IMG/VR virus record: IMGVR_UViG_3300044301_000691
Location: 1 to 20,190 of that record
Source: a virus
Strand: one strand, 5' to 3'
Length of the DNA: 20,190 nucleotides
The notes under the pieces were generated by a model. It ran no database searches. It was given only the letters and a program-made list of their open reading frames with translations, and had not been told where the DNA came from. Of the stretch, positions 17,001 through 20,190 are shown one piece after another. A program made the translations under genes and the position numbers. Positions within the stretch are counted from its first letter, which is position 1; each line of letters opens with the position of its first letter.

Positions 17001-17026
17001 GGAATTGTTTGTGAAATTGAAGACAT
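14018..17026 (-). CDS. Tail tubular protein B (nozzle), T7 gp12-like (1002 aa)
   Basis: Forms the distal part of the short tail (the nozzle) and contacts the fibres. The N-terminus (ISQTIPYYIQGISEQPDQLK, then VRDSVNALPDVTDGLVKRPA) is the hallmark of this family. The protein is longer than T7 gp12 (794 residues). The extra length includes beta-rich segments around residues 200 to 480 with many Thr, Ser, Gly and Asn. The middle contains the family-typical block NNLLFFRNRLAFLTDESVFFSQAGDYYNLW and VFSPYEQFMVTT. The ATG overlaps the stop of tail tube A (TAATG). The C-terminus overlaps the gp13-like start by 8 bases. Confidence 0.93.
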   Translation of the reverse strand: MSSISQTIPYYIQGISEQPDQLKKSGQVRDSVNALPDVTDGLVKRPAGEFLSVLAGTKVDGSGNDLQPIIKNASGAKIDTNVEAAWFPVDQPEKYIGRVHTDGKIHMWKAADGAAITVDDFTQVLQAGGCGCTGDHYLKHTDPESLKFLTINDHTFIVNREKTVSLLATDDCRYGHPPKPFNNTFKNPNHGRPYEAFIELKNANYKTEYPLDISSTAAAGTGTTNTTVTKLKATWVDYFGNPQNMDVRNVGSTKYTYTKTFTINPSPQTGNYTGTTSAQRNLRFRLKMTGMPYSENDKYHSVYRLEWDLLHGGYGWKVGDHFQVSMGDTGSTGYYKVQVLETDTWKSTADIGIVRPCPTSSSADQIVTADSILETLIDEIVLKCPSNYFVITKIGNGIHLRANYGSPGSGCRTWSKFNITTTKNDNLNIITNEVSDVSKLPRFCADGYLVKVVNSKEDDDDHWLKFVSDTSGKGGAGYWEETYDPCLPNIDFNPCTMPHKLVKINSNKFELKTIDWEPRRVGDENTNPEPSFVGSTINNLLFFRNRLAFLTDESVFFSQAGDYYNLWVESAMSVSDGDPIDVSTSSSRPVTLYDGIEVNQGLLVFSPYEQFMVTTDVDAFAPGTAKINNLSAFDYNIGIKPFSLGDSIGFTSNSGSKGRMWSMSKITRDQAPTVVEQSKTVANSLPSNLLTAATSRDNNIVLLSGWDGNPGTSYAPCPDPYNTVWGYRYYSDGQKLVQSAWFKWDMYGKVLWHVIMDNTYYAVVHFNDESHFLAFDLERQSATNTINDTNVCEHHYVYLDNANPIEFIQYDATTNRTNFLLPANHKRQPSTHGQISGGSQVVYGTAGAKKGQVEIVEAFTANSVGMGYIQGDWSSTGGYLGFTYDMKIEFPTPYLNKPDGSIDIASNLTLHRAKFSLGPSGYYSSVLERKGRADYIEDYNSSSTHTFDLNAYNILLDSEISIPIYASNKDYRLSLRATHPTPLTIYSQTWEGDYNTNYYQRA

Positions 17027-17664
17027 TAGCGTACCAGTAATGCATGATAAGGTTGATAAGATCTATATGAATTATTATGAGGAGTACCAAAGTATGAATA
17101 ATCTCCTTGATTACAATCATATTCTAAACAAGAAGCTCTTAATAAAGATTCTTGTTGTTGTAGCGCTTGTGTCAATTGTGGATTACCGACCATACGCACA
17201 GCAGCTTTTGTAGCAGATCTATTTATAATATATCTTTTAAATACTGGTGGTATATAATCTACTGAAGTAATACCAGATGCTGGATCAGGATAGAATGGAA
17301 AGAACCATATTATATCAGCTTCAATCTTATCTGTAAACGTATAAGTATGATCAACTTTATCATAAAGTTTTCCATTTCTTCTAACTATATCCTCAGATCT
17401 ATAAATATGATCATCATGTATATCTACACGTAACATATCTTCTGAAATAAGTATCTCATCATTTACATTAGGAACTAAATCGTAATGATCTTCTGTATTA
17501 AATACCCATCCTTCAGATAATGTTTCTAATATAGATTCATCTAATATCTGTTTAATAAGGGCTGTTTCAGGATTTGAAGGGTTAATTGATGTAACTGGTG
17601 CTTGACCGATTGCTGCCAATATTGAATTAACTGCGGATAGTTCGGTATCGGATTTTAATGTCAT
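17026..17664 (-). CDS. Tail tubular protein A (adaptor), T7 gp11-like (212 aa)
   Basis: A ring protein joining portal and nozzle in T7-like tails. The N-terminal part (ELSAVNSILAAIGQAPVTSI, then ETLSEGWVFNTE) is typical of gp11, and the length is close to the T7 protein (196 residues). Conserved-looking segments include YIPPVFKRYIINRSATKAAV, near residues 140 to 160, and the Gln-rich helix QLTQALQQQESLLRA. It is the first gene after the terminator at 17681..17710, so its expression depends on read-through or an unseen promoter. No Shine-Dalgarno is visible before its ATG. Confidence 0.93.
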   Translation of the reverse strand: MTLKSDTELSAVNSILAAIGQAPVTSINPSNPETALIKQILDESILETLSEGWVFNTEDHYDLVPNVNDEILISEDMLRVDIHDDHIYRSEDIVRRNGKLYDKVDHTYTFTDKIEADIIWFFPFYPDPASGITSVDYIPPVFKRYIINRSATKAAVRMVGNPQLTQALQQQESLLRASCLEYDCNQGDYSYFGTPHNNSYRSYQPYHALLVR

Positions 17665-17680
17665 AATTCAATAATGAAAG

Positions 17681-17710
17681 ATAAAAAAGAGGGAGATCAA
17701 ATGACCTCCC
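17681..17710 (-). terminator. Intrinsic terminator after the capsid block
   Basis: On the minus strand GGGAGGTC-ATTT-GATCTCCC forms an 8 bp stem (one G-T pair) with a tetraloop, followed directly by TCTTTTTTAT. It lies between the 64-residue gene and tail tube A. T7 has its terminator T-phi in the same place, between gene 10 and gene 11. Confidence 0.88.
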
Positions 17711-17721
17711 ATTGTGTATAA

Positions 17722-17916
17722 TTAACGTTGGTTTGGAGGACTGTCGCAGTCAGGTACCACGTATGCAAATCTTAGATTATTAGTCACTGATTTGACAGCA
17801 GATTGGGAATATGTCCCACCTTCTGTACATGATACTGACTTACGCCATGCCTGTGTACCAGCGGTTGCTCCAGAAACACCATTGTTTCCAGCAGCTGTTG
17901 CGGGATTAGCAGCCAT
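17722..17916 (-). CDS. Small protein downstream of capsid (64 aa)
   Basis: A 64-residue protein, Ala, Gly, Ser and Thr rich (MAANPATAAGNNGVSGATAG ...), with two Cys residues and no membrane segment. It follows the 52-residue gene and precedes the terminator, so it belongs to the highly expressed capsid transcript. Residues 40 to 47 (AVKSVTNNL) weakly resemble AKSITKNM in the 52-residue neighbour, so the two may be distant relatives. I do not recognise a family. A minor head or decoration protein is plausible from position. No clear Shine-Dalgarno sequence precedes the ATG. Confidence 0.75.
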   Translation of the reverse strand: MAANPATAAGNNGVSGATAGTQAWRKSVSCTEGGTYSQSAVKSVTNNLRFAYVVPDCDSPPNQR

Positions 17917-17935
17917 AATATTTATTCAATTTAAT

Positions 17936-18094
17936 TTAGCAAGCTCCGTATTTCAGAGCTGTTAGCCCACCAGCAGCTACGGTACGTCCGTATTCTATTG
18001 GAGTGGGCATATTTTTAGTGATTGATTTTGCAGTACCTACACCATAACCACTAGTATTTGTTTGCTTCTGACAAACGCCAGGTTTGACTGACAT
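17936..18094 (-). CDS. Small protein directly after capsid (52 aa)
   Basis: A 52-codon gene encoding MSVKPGVCQKQTNTSGYGVG, then TAKSITKNMPTPIEYGRTVA and a C-terminus ending in LKYGAC. The start is supported by AAGGAGGT 6 bases before the ATG, the strongest Shine-Dalgarno sequence I see in the window, which overlaps the end of the capsid gene region. It lies 11 bases after the capsid stop. The protein is small, basic and Gly-rich, with Cys near both ends. Function unknown; a capsid-associated minor protein is the simplest guess because it shares the capsid transcript. The 19 bases after it are AT-rich with no evident signal. Confidence 0.78.
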   Translation of the reverse strand: MSVKPGVCQKQTNTSGYGVGTAKSITKNMPTPIEYGRTVAAGGLTALKYGAC

Positions 18095-18105
18095 AATATA
18101 CCTCC

Positions 18106-19116
18106 TTATGTATTAAGGAATTCAATGGCAGCAGCTGGGTTAAGGGTACCTACACCCATTGCTTGACGACCTACAATTAGATCACCTTGATACATTACAG
18201 AAACGTCACCAGATGTAACTTGGACTTGAGGACCAATAGCTTCTACAACACCAGCAGCATCCTTCTGATAAATTAAACCACAACTATTAGTGAAGTCACC
18301 GTTGTAAGCATTGTTTTCACCAGGAGTAGCGTTAACAGTACCTGCTAAGAATGGTAGGTTGTTAGAACGCTTGATTTGGATACCAGCGATTTCGTATAGA
18401 CCTTGACCTGAAGTTAGGTTACCTTGGCTGTTACCGTAATCTCTGTTAAGAATATTTGTGTCTACTTGTGATACAAGAGCATAGTACTGACGTGGATTTA
18501 GTACAGCAGTACGTCCATTTTGAGGTACATTCTTTTCATCAAGAACCGCTGCAGCTTCGAAGAAACCGTCAACAAGTGCTTGTGCATTATACTGGTTACC
18601 AGCTCCAAGTTGGATCTGAGTACCACCTGGTTCTGGACCAGGAGATGCAGTAATAGGATGTGCTTCACGTGCAGCTAGTGCAATTGTACGGAAGATTTTT
18701 TTGTCATAAGCTTCTGCAAGAGCATGTCCGATCTTAGCAGAAATTTCAGATCTTAGAGAGTAGTGAGCAAGTGTCTCATCGAGATCATAAACGAAAGCTG
18801 AGGATATCAGCAAGTCGTCCATCACGATGGTCTTCTCTGCTACTGGTGGATCACCACTACCTAGAATTGGTTCTCCAGGGGTATGGTAAGCCGCCTGCAT
18901 GCGACCTGTAAAGATGAACTGCATACTCTTACCATTCTTTAGGCTGCGAGATTGTACAGTTCCTTTTGCTACCGTTGCTGACTCATAAGCTTTGAAGAGC
19001 TCACCAGAGAACAGCTTAAGGTAGGTTCCGTATTTGGTATCATAAGCGTTAGCTGCTGAAGTTGTTGCTGCAGCCTTATTCAGGGTACCAACTACGGATT
19101 GAGTTAGATTAGCCAT
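18106..19116 (-). CDS. Major capsid protein, T7 gp10-like (336 aa)
   Basis: Forms the icosahedral shell. It is close in length to T7 gp10A (345 residues), and the sequence has the order of T7-like capsid proteins. The N-arm is MANLTQSVVGTLNKAAATTS. FSGELFKAYESATVAKGTVQ and GKSMQFIFTGRMQAAYHTPG follow (about residues 35 to 80), then VMDDLLISSAFVYDLDETLA (about 98 to 117) and KIGHALAEAYDKKIFRT. The C-terminal part includes the GDVSVMYQGDLIVGRQAMG block near the end. I see no slippery site for a longer 10B-like form at the stop. The gene has no clear Shine-Dalgarno, and a 7 bp inverted repeat ends 5 bases before the ATG. Two small genes and a terminator follow. Confidence 0.95.
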   Translation of the reverse strand: MANLTQSVVGTLNKAAATTSAANAYDTKYGTYLKLFSGELFKAYESATVAKGTVQSRSLKNGKSMQFIFTGRMQAAYHTPGEPILGSGDPPVAEKTIVMDDLLISSAFVYDLDETLAHYSLRSEISAKIGHALAEAYDKKIFRTIALAAREAHPITASPGPEPGGTQIQLGAGNQYNAQALVDGFFEAAAVLDEKNVPQNGRTAVLNPRQYYALVSQVDTNILNRDYGNSQGNLTSGQGLYEIAGIQIKRSNNLPFLAGTVNATPGENNAYNGDFTNSCGLIYQKDAAGVVEAIGPQVQVTSGDVSVMYQGDLIVGRQAMGVGTLNPAAAIEFLNT

Positions 19117-19121
19117 TAATT

Positions 19122-19151
19122 TTGAGAGTGTTTATACTTAACTTCTCTCAA
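19122..19151 (-). promoter_or_regulatory. Stem-loop adjacent to the capsid start
   Basis: On the minus strand TTGAGAG pairs perfectly with CTCTCAA across a 16-base loop, and the stem ends 5 bases before the capsid ATG. If formed, it would reduce ribosome access. Its upstream arm shares TTGA with the palindrome at 19148..19161, so the two structures exclude each other. Confidence 0.5.
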
Positions 19152-19161
19152 TCGCGATTGA
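19148..19161. repeat. 14 bp palindrome in the capsid leader
   Basis: TCAATCGCGATTGA is a perfect palindrome. It could be a protein-binding site in DNA or one half of an RNA switch with the neighbouring stem-loop. Confidence 0.6.
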
Positions 19162-19163
19162 AA

Positions 19164-19183
19164 TTTAATTATTATATTTGTAT
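19164..19183 (-). repeat. AT-rich 20-mer, copy in capsid leader
   Basis: ATACAAATATAATAATTAAA on the minus strand matches 17 of 20 bases with the 20-mer at 19875..19894 in the leader of the 174-residue gene. It is a possible shared late-promoter or leader element; AT richness makes chance similarity more likely. Confidence 0.35.
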
Positions 19184-19243
19184 GTGGTCTATCCCACCGT
19201 CTAGACAGCTTAAGGGTATCCAGCGTACCGGGCCAAAAGCCAA

Positions 19244-19314
19244 AGCGGGTAACCGGATTCGAACCGATGAACCTAGTTTGGAAGACTAGAGTTTTACCAC
19301 TAAACTATACCCGC
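19244..19314 (-). tRNA. tRNA-Gly (anticodon UCC)
   Basis: A complete cloverleaf. The acceptor stem GCGGGTA/TACCCGC is perfect. The D arm contains AGTGGT, the anticodon stem is CTAGT/ACTAG with loop CTTCCAA (anticodon TCC, reading GGA and GGG), and the T arm is ATCGG-TTCGAAT-CCGGT. The discriminator base is T, as expected for bacterial tRNA-Gly. CCA is not encoded, so the host must add it. The 5' half closely resembles cyanobacterial and plastid trnG-UCC as I remember it. It lies between the 174-residue gene and the capsid gene in the same orientation and should be cut from the late transcript. The gene is intact, so it is unlikely to be only an att-site remnant. Confidence 0.95.
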
Positions 19315-19318
19315 AGGA

Positions 19319-19336
19319 AGAGGGAGTGACCCCTCT
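19319..19336 (-). promoter_or_regulatory. Hairpin just upstream of the tRNA
   Basis: On the minus strand AGAGGG-GTCACT-CCCTCT forms a 6 bp GC-rich stem, 4 bases before the tRNA. Only TTCCT follows, so it is a poor terminator. A role in RNA processing or in protecting the 3' end of the upstream message is possible. Confidence 0.5.
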
Positions 19337-19350
19337 AATATCGATATTAG
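19335..19350. repeat. 16 bp palindrome across the stop codon of the 174-residue gene
   Basis: CTAATATCGATATTAG is a perfect palindrome containing the TAA stop of the upstream gene. It overlaps by two bases the GC-rich hairpin that precedes the tRNA. It could be a dimer-binding DNA site or an RNA hairpin at the mRNA end. Confidence 0.6.
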
Positions 19351-19871
19351 AATCTTTGTACTTCAACAAATGAACCCTGCTTAATAATAGCAGGTGCAGC
19401 ATTGTCTGCATACTGTGCGAATTGGAATGAGATAGTACCATTTGCAGAACCATTCTCAACAATAGCTTCAGCTTCTAAGTATCCAGCAGTACCGGCAATA
19501 TTCTGATCCTTAGTTGGGTCAGCAGCAACGAAGGTACCAGAAAGTATAGTACCATCAGGCTCTTGACCATTCCAAGCTCCATGAATATCTGTAACTGTTG
19601 GAGTGTCGATTTTAAACTTAGCTCTACCAGTAGTGTTCTGTTCCCAATGAATATGATACTTAAGAATCATACGCTCGTACTTAGCAATTGGGACATCCAA
19701 AGGTGTTACTGTACGTAATGTATCACCTACGTTTGATGCTGCAGTTTGAGAACTCTTAGGACCGTAACCAGCGTTATCGGTTTCCCAATCTTCAGTCAAT
19801 ACTTTACCAGAATCAAAAGTTCCAGGTGCATATACTACACCACCAGTGGTAACATTGGTATTAAAAGGCAT
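19347..19871 (-). CDS. Probable virion protein upstream of capsid (174 aa)
   Basis: A 174-residue, mostly beta-predicted protein rich in Thr, Gly, Ala and Asp, with no signal peptide. It starts MPFNTNVTTGGVVYAPGTFD and ends GTISFQFAQY ... GSFVEVQRF. In T7 the gene before the capsid gene encodes the scaffold, but this sequence lacks the acidic helical character of a scaffold, so a head decoration, head fibre or other minor structural protein is more likely. It shares the late transcript with the tRNA and capsid gene. No Shine-Dalgarno is visible: the bases before the ATG are AT-rich and contain a 20-mer repeated in the capsid leader. I do not recognise the family. Confidence 0.75.
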   Translation of the reverse strand: MPFNTNVTTGGVVYAPGTFDSGKVLTEDWETDNAGYGPKSSQTAASNVGDTLRTVTPLDVPIAKYERMILKYHIHWEQNTTGRAKFKIDTPTVTDIHGAWNGQEPDGTILSGTFVAADPTKDQNIAGTAGYLEAEAIVENGSANGTISFQFAQYADNAAPAIIKQGSFVEVQRF

Positions 19872-19874
19872 TGT

Positions 19875-19894
19875 TTTAAATAATATGTTTGTAT
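19875..19894 (-). repeat. AT-rich 20-mer, copy before the 174-residue gene
   Basis: ATACAAACATATTATTTAAA, 3 bases before the ATG, matches 17 of 20 bases at 19164..19183 in the capsid leader. A shared regulatory role is possible but weakly supported. Confidence 0.35.
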
Positions 19895-19902
19895 TACCCT
19901 AT

Positions 19903-19919
19903 GTATAGTTCCGCTATAC
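19903..19919 (-). promoter_or_regulatory. Leader hairpin of the 174-residue gene
   Basis: GTATAG-CGGAA-CTATAC forms a perfect 6 bp stem with a 5-base loop, 31 bases before the ATG. No U-tract follows, so it is more likely a leader structure than a terminator. Confidence 0.45.
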
Positions 19920-20000
19920 TGTGGGTTTAATAGTTTTGCGTGGTTTCGCACGGTACTTCATTCTTATGAAATTCTAAATGAGAAGATTCAATATAAATGA

Positions 20001-20030
20001 AAAGGGATAGCAGTAATAAAACTGCTACCC
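20001..20030 (-). terminator. Terminator-like hairpin after the beta-barrel gene
   Basis: On the minus strand GGGTAGCAGT and ACTGCTATCCC pair with one bulged A across a TTTATT loop, followed by TTTTCATTT. It lies 14 bases after the stop of the right-end gene. The stem is strong and the T-run short, so termination may be partial. Confidence 0.65.
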
Positions 20031-20044
20031 ACGGTCCATTAAAT

Positions 20045-20190
20045 TTAGAAACTATACTTGGCACCTATTTTAGTACCGTATGCAGTGTCAGCAGTATCAT
20101 CAGTTGCAAAAGATACTTCTCCATATACACCTAACTTCTCAGTAGCTGCAAATTTTACTCCGCCTTTACCTGAGAAATCGGTGTCACCAT
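20045..20190 (-). CDS. Putative outer-membrane beta-barrel protein, partial (C-terminal 47 aa)
   Basis: Only the last 47 residues are inside the window. They alternate polar and hydrophobic residues in beta-strand fashion: GGVKFAATEKLGVYGEVSFA, a DDTADTA turn, then YGTKIGAKYSF. The final strand ends in Phe after Y-S, like the C-terminal signal by which outer-membrane barrel proteins are recognised by BamA. This would be an envelope protein of the host encoded by a phage, or a virion protein with a similar ending. A terminator-like hairpin follows, so it may be a separate transcript. The N-terminus, signal peptide and length cannot be judged. The barrel call rests on pattern only. Confidence 0.6.
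   Translation of the reverse strand, partial: GDTDFSGKGGVKFAATEKLGVYGEVSFATDDTADTAYGTKIGAKYSF

Larger units (their letters stand above)
19117..19243 (-). promoter_or_regulatory. Capsid gene leader between tRNA and ATG
   Basis: A 127-base leader with no open frame. It contains GGCTTTTGGCC just after the tRNA, a GTCTAGAC palindrome, a TATAAT-like AT-rich tract, a 14 bp palindrome and a 7 bp stem-loop next to the ATG. No convincing sigma70 or known phage RNA polymerase promoter could be identified. Processing of the tRNA at its 3' end would leave this leader at the 5' end of the capsid mRNA. Confidence 0.6.

Noticed and set aside
16929-17120. A 63-codon minus-strand frame across the junction of tail tubes A and B.
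   Set aside because: It overlaps two well-recognised genes in another frame and has an unlikely composition.
4748-18653. Scattered plus-strand open frames of 60 to 94 codons (for example at 4748, 8147, 10683, 13643 and 18456).
   Set aside because: Each lies opposite a well-supported minus-strand gene, lacks a ribosome binding site and has no recognisable protein.
19171-19176. TATAAT on the minus strand in the capsid leader as a sigma70 -10 box.
   Set aside because: No -35 sequence at a proper distance, and the hexamer is expected by chance in such AT-rich DNA.
3709-19206. GTCTAGAC shared by the capsid leader (19199..19206) and the start of leader copy B.
   Set aside because: An 8-base palindrome at two places, one of them overlapping a stop codon and not kept in leader copy A, is too little to call an element.
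19914-19961. A 15-codon basic leader peptide frame (MKYRAKPRKTIKPTV) before the 174-residue gene.
   Set aside because: It has only a weak ribosome binding site and is too short to support without conservation data.

Overview
The window is part of the late (virion) gene block of a T7-like marine podovirus. Every gene I can support reads on the minus strand, so the biological order runs from the right end to the left end. The capsid protein, tail tubes A and B, internal core proteins gp13 to gp16 and tail fibre gp17 occur in exactly the T7 order. The DNA is AT-rich. The tail-fibre style (several extra fibres built from short LGTGxDLEIYHDG repeats) and the short accessory proteins resemble cyanopodoviruses and related uncultured marine phages. 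A tRNA-Gly(UCC) without an encoded CCA, whose 5' half looks like the cyanobacterial and plastid gene, makes a picocyanobacterial host the best guess. SAR11 or another AT-rich marine host remains possible.

Right end, head region (20190 to 17681). The window opens with the last 47 residues of a protein that ends like an outer-membrane beta-barrel, followed by a terminator-like hairpin. Next come a 174-residue probable virion protein, the complete tRNA-Gly, a structured leader, the major capsid protein, and two tiny genes of 52 and 64 codons. A strong intrinsic terminator closes the block at the place where T7 has T-phi.

Middle, tail and ejection region (17664 to 6106). Tail tube A, tail tube B, gp13-like, gp14-like, gp15-like and gp16-like proteins are packed with overlaps or gaps of a few bases. 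They should form the tail tube and the internal core that is ejected into the host. I see no lytic transglycosylase domain in this set.

Left, host-recognition region (6099 to 1). The gp17-like fibre has a T7-type tail anchor, a collagen-like shaft, a beta-roll and an S74 self-cleaving chaperone. Three further fibre-like proteins follow, interleaved with small genes. Two of these fibres share an identical 35-residue N-terminus, and a fibre-tip plus leader plus small-protein cassette is duplicated. The duplicated leader holds a hairpin over the ribosome binding site in which two base pairs have changed by compensatory substitution. The window ends inside a further small phage gene.

The most unusual points are the covarying leader hairpin, the identical docking peptides on different fibres, the beta-barrel gene in the head region, and the tRNA with overlapping alternative RNA structures just before the capsid gene.
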